44,173 nt of DNA, from assembly GCA_027592945.1 (NCBI GenBank), contig JAQCJP010000003.1:1-44173 (forward strand), read 5' to 3'. Under the pieces are notes generated by a model. It did not search any database. It was not told where the DNA came from and worked only from the letters and a program-made list of their open reading frames with translations. The DNA comes from Planctomycetota bacterium (lineage in GTDB: Bacteria; Planctomycetota; Planctomycetia; Pirellulales; UBA1268). Position numbers and translations under genes: made by a program. Below are positions 36,380-44,173 of the stretch, piece after piece. How positions within the stretch are numbered: position 1 is the stretch's first letter; each line of letters begins with the position of its first letter.

Positions 36380-37438
36380 TCAGGCGTCGCCAGCGTCGGT
36401 CGACTTGTCCTCAAGTTCCTTGAGGAGCCGGGTCATCGTGTTGGCGTGAACGCCAAGCAGTTTCGCGGCTTTGGCCTTGTGACCTCGGGTGACATCGAGC
36501 GCCTCGCGGATTGCCCGCTCCCGAAGTTTGGCAAGATCGAGGCAGGGGAGCCGACCGGAGCCAGCAACCCGAGCCGTCGACTTGAGGGGGAGCTTCGGCT
36601 CTTCCTGGAGCACGTAGGCCTGCTCGATGCAGTGCTCCAACTGACGGACGTTGCCGGGCCACTCGAAGCTGCAGAACTCCGCGAGCTGCTCTTCGGTTGG
36701 CTCCCAGGTCGGTAGGTGATAGCGATCGGCAAATCGTTGGGCGAAGAACTCGATAAAGGAGGGGATGTCTTCGGGCCGCTCACGGAGCGGCGGAACCTCC
36801 AACTCGATCATGTTGAGGCGATAGTAGAGGTCTTCTCGGAAGGCGCCCTTCTCAACCTCCTGCTCCAGGTCGCGATTGGTCGCCGCCACGACCTGCACGT
36901 CAATCGGCACGGGCTCAGAAGAACCGACCGGCATAACCTCTCGCTGCTGCAAGACACGCAGGAGTTTCGGCTGCAACTCCGGGGGCATCTCACCGATTTC
37001 ATCGAGGAAGACCACGCCCCCTTCCGCGGCTCGGAAGATGCCGAGCGAGCGACCTGCGGCACCGGTGAACGCCCCCTTCTCATGTCCAAACAGTTGGCTT
37101 TCCGCCAGCGACGGCGTGAGCGCCGCGCAGTTGACCGGCACAAACGCCTTGTTGCGACGCGGTCCGCTGCGATGCAGCAATCGCGCCCAGAGTTCTTTGC
37201 CGGTGCCCGTCTCGCCGCTGACGAGCACGGTGCATTCCACCTCGGCAGCGCGTTCAATCGACTTGGCGATCCGCCGCATCCGCGGATTCGAGCCGAGCAC
37301 CCAGTTGGTGCCAAACATCGGTTCGGCAACGCAGGTCGAGGTGGCCACATCTTCGACGATGGCCGGATCGAGAGAGCCACCACGCGGATTCCGCGAGGCG
37401 GCATCAGCTGCACGGAAACTCATTGGGCGGATCGACAT
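36380..37438 (-). CDS. Sigma-54-dependent transcriptional activator (AAA+ and Fis-type HTH, no receiver domain)
   Basis: VLVSGETGTGKELWARLLH, FGHEKGAFTGAAGRSLGIFRAAEGGVVFLDEIGEM, ATNRDLEQEVEKGAFREDLYYRLNMIELEVPPLRERPEDI, C-terminal HTH KAKAAKLLGVHANTMTRLLKEL. Confidence 0.95.
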   Translation of the reverse strand: MSIRPMSFRAADAASRNPRGGSLDPAIVEDVATSTCVAEPMFGTNWVLGSNPRMRRIAKSIERAAEVECTVLVSGETGTGKELWARLLHRSGPRRNKAFVPVNCAALTPSLAESQLFGHEKGAFTGAAGRSLGIFRAAEGGVVFLDEIGEMPPELQPKLLRVLQQREVMPVGSSEPVPIDVQVVAATNRDLEQEVEKGAFREDLYYRLNMIELEVPPLRERPEDIPSFIEFFAQRFADRYHLPTWEPTEEQLAEFCSFEWPGNVRQLEHCIEQAYVLQEEPKLPLKSTARVAGSGRLPCLDLAKLRERAIREALDVTRGHKAKAAKLLGVHANTMTRLLKELEDKSTDAGDA

Positions 37439-37618
37439 GCAGCGGAACCTTTCGCTCTGGAGCGGTCAGTCGTCAGACCAACCCCCGATTTCTCCTTGCC
37501 CTACGCTCCCCAGTATCTCCGGCCCGGGGCCGGGATGCAACAGGCCGGGATCGATTTTCAGCCTTTTTCGAGCCGTCAGAAAACCGCTGGCCCGCGAGGA
37601 AAAACCCGATTTACCCGG

Positions 37619-38362
37619 TCAATCCGCCGGAACCCCCTCCCGGGAGGTAGCCTCCGCCCGGAAAAACATCAAATGTTGCCAGGGGAGGCGGTCGAACTCG
37701 CGAGCCAGTTGAAAACCTGCCGGCTCGAGTTCGGCACGCACCTGGGCCTTGGTCATCTTGTGAAGCGGCTTGATCGGCACGGCCGGATCCTCGCCACGGA
37801 ACTCCGCGAGCACCAGCCGCCCCTTCTCGGCCAGGCTCTCCCGAATCCGGGCGAGCATCTGCTCAGGGTGGGAGAACTCGTGGTAGACGTCGACGCACAG
37901 CACCATGTCAACCTCACCTGCCGGAAGCCGAGGGTCGACGATGGTCCCCAGGATCGGCCGGATGTTGGTCAGCCCGGCGGCAGCCGCTCGACGGGCGAGC
38001 ATGCGGAGCATCTCCGGCTGGATGTCGACGGCATAGACGAGGCCCTCAGGACCCACCTGGCGAGCCAACTGAAGGGTGTAGAAGCCGTTGCCGCTGCCGA
38101 GGTCGCAGACCCGCTGGCCCTGCTTGATCTCGAGGGCCTCGAGCAGCAGGCGGCAGTCTTCTTCCCGCTGGCGGCTTTCCCGCACCAGCCAGGGGGCACC
38201 GGTGTAGTGCATCGTCTGGGCGATCTCCCGACCATGGAAGCGGGTCGCTGCTGGCGGGATCACCACCGAGCGATCGATCTCCATGTCAATCGGCAGCGGG
38301 GGGGCCGCTGCCACCGGGAGCACCGCGACCAAAGCGAGAAGGGGGGCGAGGGATCGTCTCAT
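37619..38362 (-). CDS. Class I SAM-dependent methyltransferase with predicted signal peptide
   Basis: RVCDLGSGNGFYTLQLARQV (motif I), VYAVDIQPEML, VDMVLCVDVYHEFSHPEQML. N-terminus MRRSLAPLLALVAVLPVAAAPPLP from ATG at 38362. Confidence 0.87.
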   Translation of the reverse strand: MRRSLAPLLALVAVLPVAAAPPLPIDMEIDRSVVIPPAATRFHGREIAQTMHYTGAPWLVRESRQREEDCRLLLEALEIKQGQRVCDLGSGNGFYTLQLARQVGPEGLVYAVDIQPEMLRMLARRAAAAGLTNIRPILGTIVDPRLPAGEVDMVLCVDVYHEFSHPEQMLARIRESLAEKGRLVLAEFRGEDPAVPIKPLHKMTKAQVRAELEPAGFQLAREFDRLPWQHLMFFRAEATSREGVPAD

Positions 38363-38405
38363 CCCCGCGAGTATACGTCGGCCGACTGATCGGGCGGCCC
38401 CGACC

Positions 38406-39326
38406 TCAGGCAGCCGCCTCGAGGCCGGCCTCGCCGGCGGCATCGCAGAGGCTGGCGATCGTGATGCCGGCCCGCGTGGCAACTTCGGCCAGCCGTTCTC
38501 GATCGACCAGGATCGTGCGACCGGCCTCGATCGCCAGCACCCGTGCGCCGGCAGCCCGCAGCGACTCGAGCGTGCCGACCCCGATCGTCGGCATGTCGAA
38601 GCGAAGATCCTGCCGAGGCTTGGCGACCTTGACCGCCGTCATGCCGCCGGCCGGGCAGAGCCGGCCGGCCCGGCGGATGCATTCGTCGGTGCCTTCGATC
38701 GCTTCCAGCGCCAGGGGTGCCCGGTTCTTGACCACGACGGTCTGGCCGATGTCGAGGCGGCCCAGCTCCTTGGCCAGTCGCCATCCGAAGGCGACATCGG
38801 CCAGCTGCCGCGGCGAGAGCGGCCGACCCGCCAGCACGCCCTCCTCGGCCAGCAACTCCGGCGCAAAGTCGGTCGCCGGGCAGATCGCCACGCCGCGGCC
38901 GTCGAAGGCATGGGCGATTGCTCCCAGCAGCGAGTCATCGCGGTTATCGCGGCGGCGGCTGATGAAGTGGGGCCAGAAGGTCCGCAGGCCGGTCCAGTCG
39001 GGAAGGTGCCGCAGCCAGGCGTAGCGGGAAAAGAGGGTCTTCTTGTGGATCTTGCCGGCCATCGTGGCCCGGCGGACGCCGTGCCGCCGAAAAAAATCGA
39101 CCGCTCGGCCGATCTCCGCCACGCCCACCTCGCCCGACACGTCGGCCAAGGAGTCGAGCGACTGATCGGCGTGGTCGCGGATGGCGAGGATCGCGGTGCG
39201 GCCGCCGTGACGGCGGATCGCTTCGGCCACCGCGACTGGAAAGCGTCCCCACCCGGCAAGAATGCCGATCGTCTCGCCATCGAGGCCGGCGGGGGCGTGC
39301 TCGCGTCGGAGATCCATGGGCGGCAT
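38406..39326 (-). CDS. lpxI: UDP-2,3-diacylglucosamine diphosphatase LpxI (DUF1009 family)
   Basis: IGILAGWGRFPVAVAEAIRRHG, RRATMAGKIHKKTLFS, ADVAFGWRLAKELGRLDIGQTVVVKNRAPLALEAIEGTDECIRRAG, KVAKPRQDLRFDMPTIGVGTLESL. Confidence 0.93.
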   Translation of the reverse strand: MPPMDLRREHAPAGLDGETIGILAGWGRFPVAVAEAIRRHGGRTAILAIRDHADQSLDSLADVSGEVGVAEIGRAVDFFRRHGVRRATMAGKIHKKTLFSRYAWLRHLPDWTGLRTFWPHFISRRRDNRDDSLLGAIAHAFDGRGVAICPATDFAPELLAEEGVLAGRPLSPRQLADVAFGWRLAKELGRLDIGQTVVVKNRAPLALEAIEGTDECIRRAGRLCPAGGMTAVKVAKPRQDLRFDMPTIGVGTLESLRAAGARVLAIEAGRTILVDRERLAEVATRAGITIASLCDAAGEAGLEAAA

Positions 39327-39331
39327 TGCTG

Positions 39332-40393
39332 TCAGGCGGCGTCGGCAGTCGTGCCGGGTCCGGCGGTGGCTCGCTCGACGGCCTCAACCCGGGCGGCGAG
39401 TGCCTTGAGATCCTTCCGCATCTCGGGAAGCTTCGAGATCGTGGCCAGTTGGAGCTTGCGGTCTCGAAGGTCGACGGCCGGCTCACCGAGCACCGTTTTG
39501 CCCGCGGCGATGTCGCACGAGACTCCGGAGCGGGCCCCCAGGACCGCCTTGTCGCCGATGTGGACATGATCCCGGACACCCACCTGACCGGCCATCACCA
39601 CCCAGTCGCCGGTGGAGGTGCTACCGGCCACGCCCACCTGCGAGCAGATCATGTTGTGGCAACCGAGCCGGCAGTTGTGGGCGATCATGACCAGGTTGTC
39701 GATCTTCGTTCCCGCACCGATCATCGTCGGGCCGTAGGTGCCCCGGTCGATGGTGCTGCCCGCCCCCACCTCGACATCGTCGGCCAGTTCGACCCAGCCG
39801 AGTTGTGCCGAGAGCTGATAGCGGCCGTCGGCCACCTTGTAGCCGAAGCCATGGGCCCCCAGGACGGCGTTTGCGTGAATCGTGCACCGCTGGCCGACCA
39901 CGGTGTTTTCGTAGAGCACCGCGTTGGGATAGATGGTGGTGCCCGCAGCAATCCGGCAGCCGGCCAGCAGCCGGACACCGGAATGAATCGTGACGCCGGG
40001 GCCGATCTCGCAGTCAGGGCCGACCGTAGCCAGCGGGTGGATTTCGACGTCGGCAGCGATCCTGGCCGAGGGATCGACGACAGCCTGCGGACTCACGCCT
40101 CCGCGGCGGGCTTCCCGGGCGGGGCGGAACCGGAGGATCATCGCCGCGAAGGCGGCATGGACGTCGGGCACCTCGATCGTCGGAAGGTGCAGCGGTCCCG
40201 AGCCCACCGGCACAATGGCGGCGGTGGCGGCGGTCTTGGCCAGGAGGTGGAGTTTCTCCGTGGCGTCGACGAGCGTGATGTCCCCCGGTGACGCTGTTTC
40301 AAGCGTGGCGGCTCCGGTGATCGGCAGCGCGGCCCCGCTTCCGACCAGGCCGCCGCCGACGAGTGTCGCGAGATCCTCGAGCGTGATCGACAT
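39332..40393 (-). CDS. lpxD: UDP-3-O-acylglucosamine N-acyltransferase LpxD
   Basis: Left-handed beta-helix hexapeptide repeats (IHPLATVGPDCEIGPGVTIHSGVRLLAGCRIAAGTTIYPNAV), NAVLGAHGFGYK, IDRGTYGPTMIGAGTKIDNLVMIAHNCRLG. Confidence 0.95.
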   Translation of the reverse strand: MSITLEDLATLVGGGLVGSGAALPITGAATLETASPGDITLVDATEKLHLLAKTAATAAIVPVGSGPLHLPTIEVPDVHAAFAAMILRFRPAREARRGGVSPQAVVDPSARIAADVEIHPLATVGPDCEIGPGVTIHSGVRLLAGCRIAAGTTIYPNAVLYENTVVGQRCTIHANAVLGAHGFGYKVADGRYQLSAQLGWVELADDVEVGAGSTIDRGTYGPTMIGAGTKIDNLVMIAHNCRLGCHNMICSQVGVAGSTSTGDWVVMAGQVGVRDHVHIGDKAVLGARSGVSCDIAAGKTVLGEPAVDLRDRKLQLATISKLPEMRKDLKALAARVEAVERATAGPGTTADAA

Positions 40394-40546
40394 GGCAAGG
40401 CCTCCCTGGGAGTCGCCGGCGGTTCCGGCGGGGCGGGGAGAATAGGGAGGCCCTCAGGGCGGGACAAGGTGAAATCACCGTCGGTTTTCGCGGCCACCCC
40501 ACCGCTCATCGCACGCCTGAGCGGTCCTCCAGCCGGCGTCCTGCTG

Positions 40547-41299
40547 TCAGCCCGAGCGGGTCTTGAGATCAGCCAGGCCGCCGTCGACACCGAGAACCTG
40601 TCCGGTGATCCAGTCCTGGGCCGGGTCGAGCAGGAAAGCGATTGCCCGGGCGACGTCCTCTGGTTCCCCGAGCCTGCCGAGCGGATGCATGGCGATTGAC
40701 GCCTTCTCAGCCAGTTCACTGGCGACCAGTCCGGCGGTCAGCGGGGTGCGGACGAGGCCGGGGGCGACGGCGTTAAACCGGATCTTCTGGCGGGCGTAGG
40801 TGGCGGCCGCGGAAAGCACGAGGCCAATGATCCCGGCCTTTGCCGCGGCGATCGCCTCATGGTTGGCCAGCCCGATTCGGGCGGCCGCACTCGAAACGAG
40901 CACGACGGAGCCCCCGCCTGCCTTGAGCAGCCGGCCGGCCGCCCGCACGCAGCCAAAGGCGGCGGTCAAATTGGCCGCAAGCGTCGCCTGCCACTCGGCG
41001 GTGGTAGTCAGATGGGCCGGCTTGAGCAGGAGCGATCCGGCGCAGCAGGAGATTCCCGTCAGGCCGCCGAGCTGCTCGGCGGCGGCGTCGGCGCAGGCAT
41101 CGATCGCATCAGGATCGGCAGCATCGACCGCCGCCCAACGTCCGTCCAGTTCGCCGGCAGTCGCCTCGAGTTTCGCGGCATCACGACCCGCCAGAAAGAC
41201 CCGCCCGCCGCCGGCGACGATGCTCCGGGCCACGGCCGAGCCGATGCCGCCGGCCCCACCGATGATGAAGACCCGCTGCGGGGCGGCTGCGGTCATCAA
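40547..41299 (-). CDS. Short-chain dehydrogenase/reductase (SDR)
   Basis: RVFIIGGAGGIGSAVARSIVAGGGRVFLAGRD, CCAGSL, SVVLVSSAAARIG, C-terminal PEDVARAIAFLLDPAQDWITGQVLGVDGG. Confidence 0.93.
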   Translation of the reverse strand: MMTAAAPQRVFIIGGAGGIGSAVARSIVAGGGRVFLAGRDAAKLEATAGELDGRWAAVDAADPDAIDACADAAAEQLGGLTGISCCAGSLLLKPAHLTTTAEWQATLAANLTAAFGCVRAAGRLLKAGGGSVVLVSSAAARIGLANHEAIAAAKAGIIGLVLSAAATYARQKIRFNAVAPGLVRTPLTAGLVASELAEKASIAMHPLGRLGEPEDVARAIAFLLDPAQDWITGQVLGVDGGLADLKTRSG

Positions 41300-42303
41300 A
41301 GCCAGTTACCCACGGTCTGCTCGAGCTTCGCGTCCGCAGCGAGGCTGCGGAGCTTTTCCATCGCCCGTCCCTGAATCTGCCGAATCCGCTCCTTGCAGAC
41401 GCCCATCTGGCTGCCGAGTTCGCGGAAGGTTCGGGGCGGCTTGCCATCGAAGCCAAACCTGGCCACGACGATCCGCCGTTCCCGGGGCTCGAGTTCACCG
41501 AGAAATCCGGTGAACAACTCCTTGAGTGTCGCGATCTGCTCGCTCGAGCAGTAGTCGTGCTCCGGTTCCTGCTCGGGCCGATCCTTGAGCGCCTCGTCGT
41601 CGGCGATAAACCGCTTGCGAAACTGCCGGCCCCGTTGGGAGAGCCGATAGAAGTGACGCTGGATGGCGTAGGTGGCATACGTGCTGAACCGATTGCCGAG
41701 GGCGAAGTTGAACTTTTCGACCGCCCGCATCAGCGCCAGATTGCCCTCACTGACCAGCTCATCAAACGACCACGTGGGGTCGACGAACTTCTTCGCGATC
41801 GAGACAACCAGCCGAAGGTTGGAGGTGATCAGGATCGCCTTGACGGTTTCCGCCTCTGCGAGAAAGCCCTCGACAAGTTCGATCTGTCGCAGCGAGGCGC
41901 GGCGCCGGTCGTAGCGGCCCCGGGTTGTGGCAGCCTTGAACTTCAGCCAGTTCATCCGCCGGAAATAAAACTGCTCTTCCTCTTTCGTCAGGAGCCGGTT
42001 CTGGTAGAGGCTGGCGATGTAGGGAGTCATCCCGGAGCTGCTCGACGGAGCCGCACCGGACCGTTCCAGCGGAACCGCAGCCTCGGCAGGAGGCATCGTC
42101 GCCAGCCGCTCCGCGTTGCTCTTGAGAAACTCCCGGCACGGGATGTAGTCGATCTCTCGGGAGAAGAGCGCGGCTCGCCGAGACCGCACCTCGGCGAGTC
42201 GCTTTTGCCGGGCAGCCTCGCTGCGGCGAGCGGATGACGAACCCCGCTTCCCGTCAGACTTCTGTTTCGATGCAGCCTTGCGAGGCTTGGCGATGGCGAT
42301 CAT
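41296..42303 (-). CDS. Sigma-70-family RNA polymerase sigma factor
   Basis: SNLRLVVSIAKKFVDPTWSFDELVSEGNLALMRAVEKFNFALGNRFSTYATYAIQRHFYR (region 2) and ELEPRERRIVVARFGFDGKPPRTFRELGSQMGVCKERIRQIQGRAMEKLR (region 4). ATGA overlap with the SDR. Confidence 0.95.
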   Translation of the reverse strand: MIAIAKPRKAASKQKSDGKRGSSSARRSEAARQKRLAEVRSRRAALFSREIDYIPCREFLKSNAERLATMPPAEAAVPLERSGAAPSSSSGMTPYIASLYQNRLLTKEEEQFYFRRMNWLKFKAATTRGRYDRRRASLRQIELVEGFLAEAETVKAILITSNLRLVVSIAKKFVDPTWSFDELVSEGNLALMRAVEKFNFALGNRFSTYATYAIQRHFYRLSQRGRQFRKRFIADDEALKDRPEQEPEHDYCSSEQIATLKELFTGFLGELEPRERRIVVARFGFDGKPPRTFRELGSQMGVCKERIRQIQGRAMEKLRSLAADAKLEQTVGNWL

Positions 42304-42414
42304 GCAGAATCCTTGCGGTTTTCATGGAGGCGTGTCTCCTGAGAGAACCGCAGGCCGGCGGTCCGGCTAACCGCTCGAAGCGGATTTCCGGACCCGCCAA
42401 TTTTTTCGCATGTT

Positions 42415-43242
42415 TCAGCCCCCTGCCACCGAGCAACCGCGACGGCGGAGCCGCGACAGGGGCACGACGGCCGCCGCCGCCAGGGCAGCCAGGGCGAGCG
42501 TGGAAGGCTCGGGGACAACCTGGAAGGTGTAGACGGCCGAGCCGCTCACCTGGGTCGCCCCGTTGAGGCCAGCGGCCTGGATGCCGACCTGGTAGAGGCC
42601 CGGCTCGGTGAAGAAGAGCGTCCGGTGAATGTGGCCGTCGGCCGGCACGGAGAAGGAGTCGCCCGTGAAGGTGGTGTCGCCATCCTGGAGCACCCAGAGC
42701 TGGGTCGAGCCGTCGTAGATCGCCATCGTGCCGCCGGCTGGCGCGGTGAAGGACGTCGGCGTGAAGGTGACGTTGCCGAAGTTCTCGCCGGCAAAGCCCT
42801 CCTCGGTGGCCCAGCCGAGGAAGGGGGTATCGTAGTGGTCGGCGTCGGCACCAGTGGGCGAGAGGACCCAGAGCGGACTGCCGACCGGCACGCCCAGAGC
42901 GTCGTATTGGGAGCCCGTGAAGTCGTAGCCCGTGGCCAGGCCGGTCCAGAAGCCCGTGGGGTTGTCGATCCGGCCCAGGTCGGCCGTCTGCGGGATGCGG
43001 ATCGTGACATCGGCCGGCTCGAAGGGCTGGCCGTCGGGATCGGTGACCACGACCCCGTCGATCGTCGCCCCCTGCTCGGCGTGGACCTCCATCTCGAAGG
43101 CCGTGGGATCGAGCGGGTCGTAGGCAACGCCAATGTCGCCGTGGCCCGCCGACCAGACTTCTCCGCGGGCGGTTGAGATGGGCAGAACTGCCAGTGCGGC
43201 CGGCACAAGCAGGGCTGGAAGCATCAGGCGACGGATCGTCAT
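42415..43242 (-). CDS. PEP-CTERM protein resembling the choice-of-anchor-M / surface-anchored domain family
   Basis: C-terminal VVPEPSTLALAALAAAAVVPLSRLRRRG (PEP-CTERM). Body motifs GHGDIGVAYD, SPLWVLSPTG, PFLGWATEEG, DGHIHRTLFFTEPGLYQVGIQAAG. Start ATG 43242 preceded by GGAGAA. Confidence 0.85.
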   Translation of the reverse strand: MTIRRLMLPALLVPAALAVLPISTARGEVWSAGHGDIGVAYDPLDPTAFEMEVHAEQGATIDGVVVTDPDGQPFEPADVTIRIPQTADLGRIDNPTGFWTGLATGYDFTGSQYDALGVPVGSPLWVLSPTGADADHYDTPFLGWATEEGFAGENFGNVTFTPTSFTAPAGGTMAIYDGSTQLWVLQDGDTTFTGDSFSVPADGHIHRTLFFTEPGLYQVGIQAAGLNGATQVSGSAVYTFQVVPEPSTLALAALAAAAVVPLSRLRRRGCSVAGG

Positions 43243-43281
43243 AGCGGTTTTCTCCATGCAAGAAGGAAAGGTCGCGAATGT

Positions 43282-43300
43282 GCAAATGCAACACATTTGC
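43282..43300. promoter_or_regulatory. Inverted repeat GCAAATG-CAACA-CATTTGC upstream of the PEP-CTERM gene
   Basis: Perfect 7-bp arms around a 5-nt spacer, about 40 bp upstream of ATG 43242 on the minus strand. Confidence 0.5.
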
Positions 43301-43324
43301 GTATTCTGGCGGCCCCCTCGAGAA

Positions 43325-43343
43325 TTTGCAATAGTATTGCAAA
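43325..43343. promoter_or_regulatory. Palindrome TTTGCAATA-G-TATTGCAAA, putative Fur-family (for example Zur-like) operator
   Basis: Perfect 9-bp arms around a single central base, containing a TGCAATA-N-TATTGCA 7-1-7 core, about 85 bp upstream of ATG 43242 on the minus strand. Confidence 0.6.
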
Positions 43344-43369
43344 AAAGAGGGTCGCTCTTCGGCCTGCCG

Positions 43370-44080
43370 TCAGGCAGCCCTTTTTCGTGACCGCCGGACG
43401 ACACGCCAGAGTCCGCCGGCTGCCGCGATTCCCATCAGCCCAAGCGTCGAGGGCTCCGGCACCGGGGCGAAGGCGACGTCGACCATTGCCTGGACACCCG
43501 CGGGCACGTTGCTGGCGAAGCCCTGCTCGAAGGTGACCAGAAAGGGCTCCGAGGTGGTGAAGCCCGTGCTGCCTGCACCTGGTCCGAGCGTCAGAACGAC
43601 TCCGTAGAGGCCGGTCGTCGCCCCGTCCGGCAGCGAATAGTCGATGTGTTCGTGGAAGGCGCCGGTGCTGGGCACCGAGGTGATCACAAAGCCCGGCGCG
43701 CCGGCGGTGTCGCTGCCGGTGATCGTCGCCGAACGGACGCCCTGGTAGTCGAGGGTCATCGCGGCCGGAGGGGGAGCCAGCGCAAAGCCGTCCCAGTAGA
43801 GAAGCTGCTTGGCGAAATCGACTCGGATCGTGGCCCCTGCAGGGAAGGTGCCCGCCAGGCTGTCAAAGCCGGGGCTTTCAGTGGTGTAGGGCGTGGCCAG
43901 CGGCATGAGTCCCTCGTCGAAGACCCGCCCGGCATACTCGCCGGACCAGGTGCCCCCGCTCGTCGCGATCGGCCCGTCGGCCGTCGGTACGGTCAGCAGG
44001 ATGTCTCCCTGATGCTGGGCCGCCGCCGGGATCGCCGGGACGAGCAGGCACGACAGGATGACGAAGGGAAGGCACCGCAT
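43370..44080 (-). CDS. PEP-CTERM sorting domain protein
   Basis: C-terminal PVPEPSTLGLMGIAAAGGLWRVVRRSRKRAA; N-terminal signal peptide MRCLPFVILSCLLVPAIPAAAQ from ATG 44080. Confidence 0.87.
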   Translation of the reverse strand: MRCLPFVILSCLLVPAIPAAAQHQGDILLTVPTADGPIATSGGTWSGEYAGRVFDEGLMPLATPYTTESPGFDSLAGTFPAGATIRVDFAKQLLYWDGFALAPPPAAMTLDYQGVRSATITGSDTAGAPGFVITSVPSTGAFHEHIDYSLPDGATTGLYGVVLTLGPGAGSTGFTTSEPFLVTFEQGFASNVPAGVQAMVDVAFAPVPEPSTLGLMGIAAAGGLWRVVRRSRKRAA

Positions 44081-44110
44081 GGGATCACCTCGCAACACGT
44101 AAAACACGAT

Positions 44111-44173
44111 TCACTGGGCGGGCTTGGCAAACTCGAAACCCGTTTCGACCCACTCCCCGATCTGCGACTCGGG
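44111..44173 (-). CDS. C-terminal fragment of a further minus-strand gene (partial)
   Basis: Minus-strand frame reads ...PESQIGEWVETGFEFAKPAQ* with the stop at 44111-44113, open to the window edge, co-directional with the PEP-CTERM genes. Confidence 0.4.
   Translation of the reverse strand, partial: PESQIGEWVETGFEFAKPAQ

Noticed and set aside
36716-38389. 557-aa plus-strand ORF
   Set aside because: Antisense to the sigma-54 activator and the methyltransferase; spans the gap between two real genes and has no motif.
1-44173. Possible defence island, prophage or biosynthetic gene cluster
   Set aside because: No integrase, transposase, restriction, CRISPR, toxin-antitoxin, NRPS or modular PKS genes seen; content is mostly housekeeping, envelope and signalling.

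Overview
This is a GC-rich, gene-dense chromosomal window, very probably from a planctomycete. The lineage call rests on PSCyt1/DUF1549/DUF1553 and DUF1501 proteins, a DUF1559 prepilin-like protein, a BBP7-type porin, PEP-CTERM proteins and a Gram-negative envelope gene set. I support about 38 complete protein-coding genes plus two partial ones at the edges. I saw no rRNA, tRNA, CRISPR array, prophage or intact transposase. Main blocks: (i) a c-di-GMP signalling cluster on the minus strand (PilZ-like, PAS/GAF histidine kinase, REC-GGDEF, GAF-HD-GYP) joined by 4-nt ATGA overlaps; (ii) DAHP synthase, DUF1559 and alpha/beta hydrolase; (iii) a divergent DUF1553/DUF1501 pair; (iv) GT87 and an unusual ketosynthase; (v) a BBP7 porin, lptB, a highly elaborated signal peptidase I and a TlpA-like protein; (vi) TrmH/SpoU, an RNase HII-like protein and SixA; (vii) a di-haem peroxidase, a ROK kinase and lepA; (viii) HAD, rseP, dxr and ftsH; (ix) DUF393, a sigma-54 activator, an exported methyltransferase, lpxI, lpxD, an SDR and a sigma-70 factor; (x) two PEP-CTERM proteins next to a Fur-family-like 7-1-7 palindrome. 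The best leads are: the RNase HII-like protein with a DEAGYGP signature, the ketosynthase with Asp in place of the catalytic Cys, the c-di-GMP cluster, the PEP-CTERM/choice-of-anchor-M-like locus with a perfect palindrome, a structured inverted-repeat element after lepA, and two small membrane proteins that look paralogous. All family calls come from reading motifs by eye; no database search was run.
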